Shown here piece by piece: positions 18,435 to 27,427 of a stretch of DNA of 34,664 bases. This stretch comes from Boothiomyces macroporosus (taxonomy: Eukaryota > Chytridiomycota > Chytridiomycetes > Rhizophydiales > Terramycetaceae), in NCBI GenBank assembly GCA_027604185.1, contig JADGKB010000128.1, positions 1-34,664 of the forward strand. Reading direction: 5' to 3'. Below the pieces are notes generated by a model that was not told where the DNA came from, ran no database searches, and was given only the letters and a program-made list of their open reading frames with translations. The position numbers were made by a program, and so were the translations under genes. The stretch's first letter is position 1; each line of letters starts with the position of its first letter.

Positions 18435-19403
18435 ATGCCAGACTTTGGTCAGTTTGAAGCTTGGCAATTGACGGCCGTAGGATGCATCGCAATTATGGCA
18501 TTCATTTCCATGATCATGAATGGCATTTGGTTCAGGAATATCCTACACAAAAAGCTAGATTTGTTCATTCTGTCTGTTTCAATAATGGACACTACAAGAT
18601 CAATTATAGAATTTACTCTCAACACAGTTCACTTTGTAAATAAGCGCTACAGCACACAGGTAATTGGATGCAATATACAAGGGTATGCCGACAATGCGCT
18701 TTCAGCTATCTCCATTCTGTCATTTCTATGTGTATCTTTTGATCCAATGATTATAGTGATTTTTAGAAAGTCGGCCATAACTACAAGAATGAAAATTATT
18801 ATGCTGGCAAATATATGGATCGGTAGTTTGGTAGTATCAACTTTACCCTTTTGGACTGGAGAAGGGTTTGTTCGCCACTCTTCGGGCATTTACTGCATGA
18901 TTGATTTGCGATCTACCAGTTATAGTAGCTTACTGATAGCTATTCTTGATATCGTTGGCCTGATAGTTACACCTGGAATTATCTTGTGTATTTTCATCAT
19001 GGTCTACAACAAGCTGAAAATTGCCGTAGAGTCGGATGCTGTTTGTTCAGAAACTGCTCAGGAATTGCAATTACTACTAGTTAAAAAAGGAATTCTAATG
19101 TCCTGCTCCCATACTGTTGCTTGGTCTTTTACTGTGATATTGTTCATCTACCAATACGTGACGTCCTTGGAAGCACCATACTGGATGGATGTTACAGCTA
19201 CCGCTACATCTGTCTTGGCTTTATCTTTCAACCCTTTGATTTTCTTTTTGCTGGACAGAAAAATATTTGGTTCTTCCTTCTCATACACCAAACGATGTAC
19301 AAAAGATGAACCTAAAGACACTATAATTATAACCAAACCTATTGAAAATCCTCTAAAAACACGTCTAGCTTCTGGACCGCCATTATCCACTCCTTCGTCT
19401 TAA
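18435..19403 (+). CDS. Class-A-like G-protein-coupled receptor, paralogue 1
   Basis: 322 aa, intronless. Seven membrane segments. Class-A landmarks: a TM1 Asn (MNGIWF), TM2 LFILSVSIMDT, Cys before TM3 (IGCNIQGYADN) paired with Cys in ECL2 (IYCMIDL), TM6 with W and P-less VAWSFTVILFIYQY, and TM7 LSFNPLIFFLLD, an NPxxY variant ending in F. The DRY site is replaced by S-F-D-P. The opsin Schiff-base lysine position before the NP is not Lys, so it is not a retinal pigment. The tail has several Thr/Ser/Lys. About half the residues match the next gene, a tandem paralogue. Confidence 0.85.
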   Translation: MPDFGQFEAWQLTAVGCIAIMAFISMIMNGIWFRNILHKKLDLFILSVSIMDTTRSIIEFTLNTVHFVNKRYSTQVIGCNIQGYADNALSAISILSFLCVSFDPMIIVIFRKSAITTRMKIIMLANIWIGSLVVSTLPFWTGEGFVRHSSGIYCMIDLRSTSYSSLLIAILDIVGLIVTPGIILCIFIMVYNKLKIAVESDAVCSETAQELQLLLVKKGILMSCSHTVAWSFTVILFIYQYVTSLEAPYWMDVTATATSVLALSFNPLIFFLLDRKIFGSSFSYTKRCTKDEPKDTIIITKPIENPLKTRLASGPPLSTPSS

Positions 19404-19525
19404 ACACGGTCAATCAGTTAACATACCCACTTGCAGAAAATCCAATCTTTAAAAGATTAATATTAATTTACTATCATGGGAGTATTCAAAAAGAATAAAA
19501 TGCCATTGAAAACGTCATCATTCGA

Positions 19526-20495
19526 ATGGAATTTGAAGTGTTCACAACCAGTCAGTTCTATGCAGTAGGGTTCCTTGCGCTGTTGTCGCTATGTGGTTTA
19601 GTACTGAATTTGATATGGCTGCGGAATTTGTGGTCCAGAAAGATTGACGTTTTCATGATTTCGATTTCGATTTCCGACACGATTCGTGCAATAACCAATT
19701 TTGTGCTAAATACTGTTCATTTTATATACCAGCGGTATTCCACAGAGCAAATCGGGTGTGATATACAAGGATATGCGGATAACACGCTGTCTGCATGTTC
19801 GGTACTTTCTTTCTTGTGTTTATCGTTGGACCCCACCATGATTGTCCTGTTTCGTAAACCAGCGCTATCTAGGAATACAAAGCTAATGTTCCTAAGCAAT
19901 ATCTGGATAACATGCATAGTGCTGTGCAGCGCGCCATTTTGGAGAAACCAAGGATTTATATTACATAGCGCCAAAATATACTGCATGATTAGATTAGATA
20001 CCCAAAATTATGAAAGCTTAATGATTGGAGTACTGGACACAATTGGTTTAATGTCCACTCCAATAATTCTCCTCACAGTGTTTTACATGGCTTACACAAA
20101 ACTAAAAGCCAGTACTATATCCCACGGAGTAGTTTCTGATACTACAGAGCAGCTGCAGATTTTGCTCATAAAGAAGGGTAATCAATTGTAACATAGGAAT
20201 ACTAATGACTATGTCTCATGTTTTAGCATGGTCGTTTAGTGTCACTGTATTCATCTATCAATATAGCACTGGCAATCTAGTGCCATATTGGATTGACGTA
20301 ACAGCGACGGTCACATCCGTATGCGCACTATCTTTCAACCCATTGATTTTCTTTATGATTGACGGTAAAGTGTTTCTATCAGGCTCAGTATCGCATGAAA
20401 ATACTCCCATAAAGGTGATTACGAATGAGCAATCCTTGCAAAAAGATAGAAATATGCTGACCACAATCAAGATTGCAGCGCGTAGTTCCGTGTGA
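19526..20495 (+). CDS. Class-A-like G-protein-coupled receptor, paralogue 2
   Basis: Exons 19526-20177 and 20197-20495 give 316 aa. The protein aligns end to end with the preceding GPCR (ISISDTIRAITNFVLNTVHF, IGCDIQGYADNTLSA, IYCMIRLD, PYWIDVTATVTSV, LSFNPLIFFMID). A 19-nt phase-1 intron lies at KKG|ILMT, just before TM6; without it the receptor would stop after TM5. The paralogue at 18435 lacks the intron and the remnant at 10437 has it. Plasma-membrane receptor for an unknown ligand. Confidence 0.88.
20178..20196 (+). other. 19-nt intron in GPCR paralogue 2
   Basis: GTAATCAATTGTAACATAG, phase 1, after AAG AAG G. Splicing yields KKGILMTMSHVLAWSF, colinear with the intronless paralogue's KKGILMSCSHTVAWSF. 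Confidence 0.92.
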
Positions 20496-20629
20496 CTAAA
20501 ATTGCGCATTTCAGAGATCATACTTGTTTGAACCAGATTAAAAGATCAATTCTAATATTATAATTTATAACCGAAATTCAATTATTTCAACTAAACTTTT
20601 TCTTTGATTCTGACGTCAGTTCTATTTTA

Positions 20630-21957
20630 ATGATTTACGAATCAAGCTGGATCACTAGCAGTAGTTGCTTAGGACCGCCAACGATAATGAAGAGTTACAC
20701 TATCGATTCACCATCAGTTTTCTATCTATTCGTGCATGGTGAGTACGGAATTGGTTACTGTGGAAAAGATCCTTTTGAAAACCAAGATAATTGTTGTTTC
20801 AGCTCACTAGACACTGGTGCAAAAGGGTCAAATGGGATAACGTCAGGATCGTTATCTTTTAATCCAAATATACCGATTTCTGCGAATCAAAACGAATATT
20901 GCTTAATTAATAATACTTTATTACTATTAGACTCTTGTTATGATGGAATAAAGTGTACTGCGGACCAATTGTACATGTATCAATCCAGTAATTGTTCAGG
21001 AGCCTTTTCATCGAATCCATCCAACTTGATGCTTTTCTCAAACGGCACTACAACTTACAACTGGATCGCATATACACCAAGCAGTTTACTAGTACCTAGC
21101 GGAAACGACTCTGGTGAAGGATTTTCATTAGTGTGTTTCTTTTTTGCAGTGATAGTTCCCGCTGGATACTCGATCCTGTTTCTTTACAAATACATTAAAC
21201 AAAAACGCAAAAAGTACCTAAATAATTCACTCGTACAGATATTTTGGTTTGTAAGATCGGCAGCATTATTCTACTACTCTTACTCTACATTGGATAGTTA
21301 CTCAATGTACGTTTTCCAATCTGTCACTAATTTCCTGCAACTTGGAGAATTTGTAATTACCTTTTTCACTACTTCGCTAATAGCAAGGTAAATATACTTG
21401 ATTGCAGGTTGTTGGACTTGACTTGGGAAAAAAAGCTTCAAACAGCCGTCGGACTTTTACATTTTACATTAATACTACCAAAATACCTACGATTCGTTAG
21501 CCAAGATTTGTCATATTTCTTCACAATGTACTATAATATTGGAGACATTGTGTGGCACATACTACTGTTTATTTATGATTTAGTACCAAGTACCATTATA
21601 TTTACACGGTTAATGTCAACAAAACAATATTCCAAACACAATTTCAAGGTTCAAAACACTCTTATTTACTGCATATTTACTCTACAGAGTCTAGTTACAA
21701 TATTTTACTTTGTCCTAGGATACATTAGATCGAATACTATTTTACTTGGAAACGATCGCGATTGGATAGCAATTGGAGCTGGGGTATTTCAGTACTTGTA
21801 TGTTGTCCAAGCAGCAAATATTATGTTGCTGGATGACAACTTTGCCGCTATCATGAAGAAATTGGCAAAGAAACCTGGTATTCCAAAAGCTGTCGACAAT
21901 GACACTAAAACAGAAATCAGAACCATACCAGTCCAGAATAGTAAAATAAGTGGATAA
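20630..21957 (+). CDS. 7TM protein with ~160-residue Cys-rich ectodomain
   Basis: Exons 20630-21387 and 21408-21957 give 435 aa; the 20-nt intron (GTAAATATACTTGATTGCAG, phase 2) restores the second half. Residues 1-~160 are extracellular in character with paired Cys (SSSC, YCGKDPFENQDNCC, YCLIN, SCYDGIKC, SSNCSG) and several N-x-S/T sites. Seven hydrophobic segments follow from ~165 (SLVCFFFAVIVPAGYSILFL) to ~400 (GAGVFQYLYVVQAANIMLL), with a short charged tail. No signal peptide is seen at this ATG, so a first coding exon may be missing. Large Cys-rich N-terminus plus 7TM suggests a ligand-binding receptor; family not identified. Confidence 0.78.
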
Positions 21958-22260
21958 AATAAACAACAGTCTTTGACTTGTTTTCAAATTACTTTATTGA
22001 AGGAAAACTTTATTGCTGTAGTAGATCACCATCTAGCGCATTCTAAAATAACTTGCGATTAACGGGGATACTCTCAAAACATTAAAAAAGTGATTTAGCT
22101 GATGCAAGGGATTAAAACCAAGAAACTGGCAGTAATTTGCTTTTTTTTGAGAATAGGTTTCCTAGTTTGTCTATGGCAGCTGACGCTGTCTTGTTCATTA
22201 TTAAAGTTAGTGTTGTCTTGAACTAAGTGGCTTTGATTTCCACAGATTTCTTTCCACAAA
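21958..22260. other. Intergenic; 3' signals and possible tiny minus-strand gene
   Basis: Holds AATAAA for the 7TM gene at its left edge, two minus-strand AATAAA motifs near 21995-22015, and the leader of the CRN gene. The minus-strand signals hint at a transcript from the small ORF at 22198-22112. Confidence 0.4.
22112..22198 (-). CDS. Possible 28-aa small protein
   Basis: Minus-strand ATG at 22198 opens MNKTASAAIDKLGNLFSKKS... and ends at TAA 22114-22112. A GT...CAG segment near the end could extend it by a splice. Support is limited to amphipathic coding-like character and the two AATAAA motifs downstream on the same strand. Confidence 0.25.
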   Translation of the reverse strand: MNKTASAAIDKLGNLFSKKSKLLPVSWF

Positions 22261-24429
22261 ATGATAAAATTCATCAACGTTCAATTCAATGATTTATCCA
22301 CTGAAATTGAAATCACTGATTTACAAAGTTTGAGTAAAGTTCAAAGTGCTATCAAGGCATCTCTGACCGACACTTTTGCAAGAGTTGATTCTTCTCAATT
22401 GCAGCTCTTTGATAAGCAAGGGAAGCACATCAACGAATGGGAGTTGCTAAATTCTCTCCCTCCAGAGTACTTTGTGGAAAACGGAACCTTCTTGGCAATC
22501 CGCATAATGCCAACTTTAACTCCGCTAGGTGAAGAATTACCAAAAACCAACAACACTAAAAGCTTTATAGACAATCTGAGTTGTGAGTATACAAAAGATT
22601 CAGTCCGGAATTTGATTTCAGATCTGGAAAAGAGAGTTGATGTAACAAAGCTATCGTTCAACGCAGCTTTCACCAACTTGTGTATGGAATACTCTCTTGA
22701 TAAAAGAGTAACCAAATATGAACTTGATGGCAAGAAAAATGTCAAGCTACTTTTAGGAACAACTGGTGGAGGGAAGACAAGAACACTGCTGGAATTGCTC
22801 CACTCTAATTTTGGATACTATTTCACATTTAGGAATCCCGACAAAGATTTTGGCTCTAAAGATATAACATCCTGCCTGATAGAAGCAAACTGTCTTCCCA
22901 GTGAGGCTGAATTCGTGATCAAAAAGATGTTCTTTACTCGTATCGTTGTTTGCAGGTACTTGATTGAAAAAGGATTCAAGGAACCTTGGCAAATTCTTTT
23001 GGCTCAACTCCACCCAGCGGCATTCTTTGGAAAGGATATCTTTAATGGTTGCTATTTGCGTTATAGTATGCACCCCTTGGTGGATCTACAGAGTCTCAAA
23101 CCGTTCAACATTGCAGCTATAGATGAAGTTCAAACAAGTGTAACATGCACAAAAGATAATCCACTCTTGTTTGGTACCACTTATTGCCCATTCTTTTGTC
23201 CGCTATTGACTTGCTCTCGGAAACTCTTTCCCCACTTGATTCTTGCAGGAAATTATATAGATTTTGATCATTTATACGAATCCACTATCTCATGTTCTAT
23301 CGCTGCAGAGAAAAGCATATCCTGTGAAATTCTGTCTTCTCTCAGTCCCTTATCCAAGAGCGACGTGGAAAAGTATGCAACCAAATATCTGAAATACCAC
23401 CAGGTGCCAGAAGTTGAAAAGTTAGTATCTCGAATTGCTGCGTTTACGTTGTGCCATGGACGACCACGTTTCCTGACAGCCGTCCTTGAATATTACCTGC
23501 ATTACAAAGACATAGATGTGGTAATAGGATATTTTATTCATGCACTATCTTCGATACAAACGTGGAAGTTTTCATTTCGGTACTTGAAGGCGGATATTTA
23601 TGGAGGTGGACCAAAATCAGGGTTTCCTTATGACGGAATGTTGTTTCAAAGAATATTTGACGCTCTTCTGGATGTTATTTGGACAGGGAAAGGGATGCTT
23701 TATGAAACTCGTCAAAATTGTATGAGATTATTAAAGTATGGGCTGGGGTTTGCCCGCGCAGAAGGTGATCGGCTATATTGCATTGAAATAACAGAATTGG
23801 CAATGGTTGAATGTCTCCGTTACCTGTATCCATTTGCATGTATTGCCAAAAGGTTTCCAGAGAAAATCATTCACTCGCCAAAACCAAAGCTGACTGGATA
23901 TCTCATGGAGTATTTGGTCGCTTATGCGTTAGTTTCCAACTATTCCGGAGTTGAAGTAGCTAATCACATAAAGCCCGTTCGGTATCCTGCGGGATGTTGC
24001 TTGGAATACACTGATTCAGAAGAGATTTGTTTTCCCACAAGCATGTGTGGACCAGATATCATTTACAAATGCTCCAAGACTAAAACGGTTTACATTGTTC
24101 AAATTAAGTTTATCGAGGGAATCTCAAAGCAGGAGTTGGTGAATGCATATGACACAACAGACCCAAACCTTTTCTATCGAAAGCGTCACAGTGGAGATAT
24201 CCTGAAACTATTTGAAAAAAATCAATCTAGTTTAATTAAAGCATTGATTAATTTACAAAAAAACGGATATTCCATCCAGCAAATGCTGTTTACTCATCCC
24301 GCAGGAAAACAAACTCCCTTTACTCAACGCGCTGTAGTATTAACCAAGGAAACTGATCCAGACTTTTTCACGTGCATTGGACAAGGTGTTTGGGAGCTCT
24401 TGGAATCTCCTTTGAACAATTTGGAATAA
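22261..24429 (+). CDS. Crinkler (CRN) protein: Ubl header, P-loop NTPase, REase-like nuclease
   Basis: 722 aa, intronless. Residues 1-~95 are the ubiquitin-like CRN header (MIKFINVQFNDLSTEIEITD ... LQLFDKQGK). A P-loop NTPase follows: Walker A G166-T-T-G-G-G-K172-T, Walker B IAAIDEVQ with D288-E289. The C-terminal part fits a PD-(D/E)xK nuclease: upstream E in TGYLMEYLVAYAL, then GPD599 and Q614-x-K616 (IVQIKF). In the CRN scheme the header supports delivery or targeting, the NTPase regulates, and the nuclease is the toxic effector; CRNs occur both as host-directed effectors and in free-living eukaryotes. All key residues are present, so it looks intact. It is the leftmost member of the subtelomeric CRN cluster. 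Confidence 0.88.
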   Translation: MIKFINVQFNDLSTEIEITDLQSLSKVQSAIKASLTDTFARVDSSQLQLFDKQGKHINEWELLNSLPPEYFVENGTFLAIRIMPTLTPLGEELPKTNNTKSFIDNLSCEYTKDSVRNLISDLEKRVDVTKLSFNAAFTNLCMEYSLDKRVTKYELDGKKNVKLLLGTTGGGKTRTLLELLHSNFGYYFTFRNPDKDFGSKDITSCLIEANCLPSEAEFVIKKMFFTRIVVCRYLIEKGFKEPWQILLAQLHPAAFFGKDIFNGCYLRYSMHPLVDLQSLKPFNIAAIDEVQTSVTCTKDNPLLFGTTYCPFFCPLLTCSRKLFPHLILAGNYIDFDHLYESTISCSIAAEKSISCEILSSLSPLSKSDVEKYATKYLKYHQVPEVEKLVSRIAAFTLCHGRPRFLTAVLEYYLHYKDIDVVIGYFIHALSSIQTWKFSFRYLKADIYGGGPKSGFPYDGMLFQRIFDALLDVIWTGKGMLYETRQNCMRLLKYGLGFARAEGDRLYCIEITELAMVECLRYLYPFACIAKRFPEKIIHSPKPKLTGYLMEYLVAYALVSNYSGVEVANHIKPVRYPAGCCLEYTDSEEICFPTSMCGPDIIYKCSKTKTVYIVQIKFIEGISKQELVNAYDTTDPNLFYRKRHSGDILKLFEKNQSSLIKALINLQKNGYSIQQMLFTHPAGKQTPFTQRAVVLTKETDPDFFTCIGQGVWELLESPLNNLE

Positions 24430-25267
24430 AGAGGTTGACGAAATATGAAATTATCGTTGTTTGTGATATCAAGGTGTGTTTAGAGTTGGAATGGTTATTA
24501 CGATCAAAATATTTTCTTTTATAGGTAACGCAGAAATTGATTACCACACAAGTATTTTAATACCACAAACCTGTGGTTAGATTGACTGTTCTTTAATGGT
24601 TGAGGTTTCTTTCAACTTCAGAAGTGTCCAAAGCTTGACATCAACTACTTCTTGATTCGGAAATTCCAAGTTTGCTGTAGACATGGCCCAAAAATCGTCA
24701 CTTGAGGGTATTGCCAAATGTTTCCAGTAGTTTTATCAAGGACCTTGCTTTCAGCATTACTTGTTTTGGTGCCAGTACATCACTTGGTATGAGTTGGGTG
24801 ATATTCAATCAGATTGATTCTTTTTGATTTCCTTAGCAGATAAGCCAGTATAGTTGTATGATTCAAGCACATTGAGAGATTGAAGCATTTCAAAGAGAAT
24901 GCTTTGGCCTTTTAACTGTCTGTTTACTTGACAGTTCCCTTTTTGCCTGGTCAATTCTCTTCAATATCTGCACATATTTAATGTCAATTTGTGATAGTTT
25001 TTCAGGATATTTGCGGTACTTTTTTAACACAGTCAGTATATCGGTTGTAGTCACTCATTTACAGTTGCTGGTACCATTCTTCATAGTGCTATACCGGAAT
25101 ATACGTGATAATAACACAATGTCGCAAACTCTTAAGAGAGATTCTTTATACTTAGCTACAGTGATTGAAAAGTTTATTAGGTGATTCCATAGATCAAGCA
25201 TTTGGTTTTTAGCCTACGCCACATGGAGGTTCCAAAATGTCCCACACTTTTTTTCTTACAAAACAGA
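24430..25267. other. Intergenic with degraded minus-strand coding scraps
   Basis: No intact gene. On the minus strand ~25080-24880 reads VTTTDILTVLKKYRKYPEKL and IKYVQILKRIDQAKREL before a stop; another frame nearby reads GQSILFEMLQSLNVLESYNY; and ~24710-24590 reads AMSTANLEFPNQEVVDVKLW. The frame changes and stops suggest a decayed gene, perhaps another CRN effector domain or a transposon protein. The first two thirds also hold the 3' end of the upstream CRN. Confidence 0.4.
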
Positions 25268-27427
25268 ATGGCCAAACGATTCCTCAACGTTCGATACAAT
25301 GGAGTAAATGCAAGAATTAATGTCACTGAAATGGATGATATCAGTGATGTACAAGATGCTATCAAGGCAACTTTTGGGAATACTTTTGAAAAGATAGATG
25401 CTCCATACCTGCAACTATTCCAACCTCTCGAAAACGGGGAAAAGGAAATTTTGGACTTGGAAGAGATTCCCGAGGACTACTACAGGAAGGTGAAGGAAGG
25501 TGGTCTCTCTCTCGTTATTCGTTGTTCACAACTATCTGTTGCTGGCAATGTGGTTTCTCCAAAAAAAGTTCTCAAAGATTTGCTTGGTTTTGATGTTGAA
25601 GACTCTCAGGTGATTTTCTCCAGACCATCAGTTGTTTTAAGTGGATTCCCAACCAGCGAAATCAGTTACATTGCTCCTTTGATGAACTTTGTTTGCAGGG
25701 ACCAACCTACTCAAATTGTATATAACACTTTGGATGACTATTTGGATTGGAAAGATGTGAGGGTAGGGGAAGCTGAAAAGAATATCAAGTTTGTCACTGT
25801 TGTCGGAACAGCAGGCAAAGGAAAGACAACGTTTGCTCGTCGTTTTCTTGAATTGCCATACACTGGAAAGCATGCTGCTATTATTAATGATTGTCGTGAT
25901 AGTGACAGAAGTTACTGTGTGAGTTGCTGTGATTTTGATTTGTTGAAAGATGGTGAAACCCAACTATCACTACTCGTTTTGTTTGAAGCTTTCAAGTATT
26001 CATTACCTGTCAAAGCGGAATGCCAATCGTTTATCAGAGATTTCTTCAAGTGCTTCCCCAGCTTTAGAGTGTCATTTACAACGACCTTGCAATTTATTAC
26101 TGAAACATTTTGCTTTGAATCAAGTCCTGAGCTTGATAAAAGATTGGTAATTATCAACTTGGATGAAACCAATAATTTACTTACTACTGATGAAGGCCAA
26201 AGGTACCTGAAAGACCTTTTATGTATACTTCGCAGTGCAGCCAGAGGGACCTGCCTTCTTACTATACTCTCTGGCACTCATTCTGATGAATTATTCCAGC
26301 AATTTCAAATTAGCTGCTGCAGATTCGTTGACATTGAGTTATCTTTGATTGGATTGGAAGAAGCAAAGGAGGTGATACTTGAAATGACAACGAATCCAAG
26401 CGAGCATCATATTTCGCCATTTTTGGAGTATCTTTTGACGTTGTGTGGAGGCGTTGGTCGATACTTGGAGTTTGCAATTGTTCAAATGTCTATTATGGGT
26501 TCTGCGGATATGGGTGGTACAGTTATCCAGGGATTCAAGCTGGATGCATACGTACATTTCTTGAAAAACATGCAGACTTCCCAGCACATTGAAACTCTAT
26601 TGGATAAGTTGACCACAGCAGTTGTAGCCTATTACCCGAATGTTTTTAGTAGGTTTTCTGATTTCATTGAATTGTTGTCTTGTTACGCACTTTTCCAATG
26701 GACTGTATCCCGTCAAACTAAAGTCAATCACTTGTCAATTGGTGACCTGGAAAAGGAAGGACTGGTGTTTCTGCAGCCTACTAGCAAACTATCTTATTCT
26801 TACATATGTATAATCCCTTTTATTACCCTCTATTGGGCAATTAAATATTGCAACCAAAGTGTGCAGATTCCGTTTTTGAAAGATATCAAAAGTTATTTCT
26901 CTCCTGATGAATCAGAAAACAATTCTCTGCATATCGTGATGGCGAAATTCTGGGGTTTGTATCGAAAAGACAGCCTACCTGTTGATGCAACTGGAAATTG
27001 CAGGATAAAGCTTTCAGATTTGGTAACCTTGCGTGACGGACAAGTTGATGCTCAAATCAGATTTCGACCCGTATTTACTATTACAGATGCACCTGAAAAG
27101 ATTGAAATGAACAACTACAAACGATACAAGTCTGACCCCGATTCCATTGCCTTTTTGAATGCCAAAGGAGCTACCTTTACCGATGCAGTTATATTTAGTG
27201 AACCAATGATTGGCATAAGGATTTTAAAAGGACTTGAGGAGTTAAATAACCAATCTTTTAAATCTGAAAGGGACAAATTTCCACCTAGTGATATCTTTAT
27301 TTTGATTACAGATGAGAAGCAGGGAGAAATAGTGCTTGGTGACAATGACGTCGTTATTGATTGTGAAAGTTTCAGGGCCTTTGCAGGTCCGCTAATTGCA
27401 TTGCGAAAACTCTACTGTGTGAACTAA
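25268..27427 (+). CDS. Crinkler (CRN) protein with P-loop NTPase, second copy type
   Basis: 719 aa, intronless, starting at ATG 25268 (MAKRFLNVRYNGVNARINV), the conserved header start; the upstream ATG at 25223 would add a non-conserved leader. Header residues 1-~95. NTPase: Walker A G180-T-A-G-K-G-K186-T and Walker B IINLDETNN with D299-E300. A long helical middle and a C-terminal domain with LNAKGATFTDAVIF, which resembles the start of the nuclease core of other CRNs, but the following strand (IGIRIL) lacks the expected Q/E-x-K lysine. So the effector may be inactive or of another type. Regions 25773-27476 are duplicated just downstream. Confidence 0.85.
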   Translation: MAKRFLNVRYNGVNARINVTEMDDISDVQDAIKATFGNTFEKIDAPYLQLFQPLENGEKEILDLEEIPEDYYRKVKEGGLSLVIRCSQLSVAGNVVSPKKVLKDLLGFDVEDSQVIFSRPSVVLSGFPTSEISYIAPLMNFVCRDQPTQIVYNTLDDYLDWKDVRVGEAEKNIKFVTVVGTAGKGKTTFARRFLELPYTGKHAAIINDCRDSDRSYCVSCCDFDLLKDGETQLSLLVLFEAFKYSLPVKAECQSFIRDFFKCFPSFRVSFTTTLQFITETFCFESSPELDKRLVIINLDETNNLLTTDEGQRYLKDLLCILRSAARGTCLLTILSGTHSDELFQQFQISCCRFVDIELSLIGLEEAKEVILEMTTNPSEHHISPFLEYLLTLCGGVGRYLEFAIVQMSIMGSADMGGTVIQGFKLDAYVHFLKNMQTSQHIETLLDKLTTAVVAYYPNVFSRFSDFIELLSCYALFQWTVSRQTKVNHLSIGDLEKEGLVFLQPTSKLSYSYICIIPFITLYWAIKYCNQSVQIPFLKDIKSYFSPDESENNSLHIVMAKFWGLYRKDSLPVDATGNCRIKLSDLVTLRDGQVDAQIRFRPVFTITDAPEKIEMNNYKRYKSDPDSIAFLNAKGATFTDAVIFSEPMIGIRILKGLEELNNQSFKSERDKFPPSDIFILITDEKQGEIVLGDNDVVIDCESFRAFAGPLIALRKLYCVN

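Noticed and set aside
18435..19403. Opsin identity for the class-A-like GPCR
   Set aside because: The residue six positions before the TM7 NP is Val, not the retinal-binding Lys.
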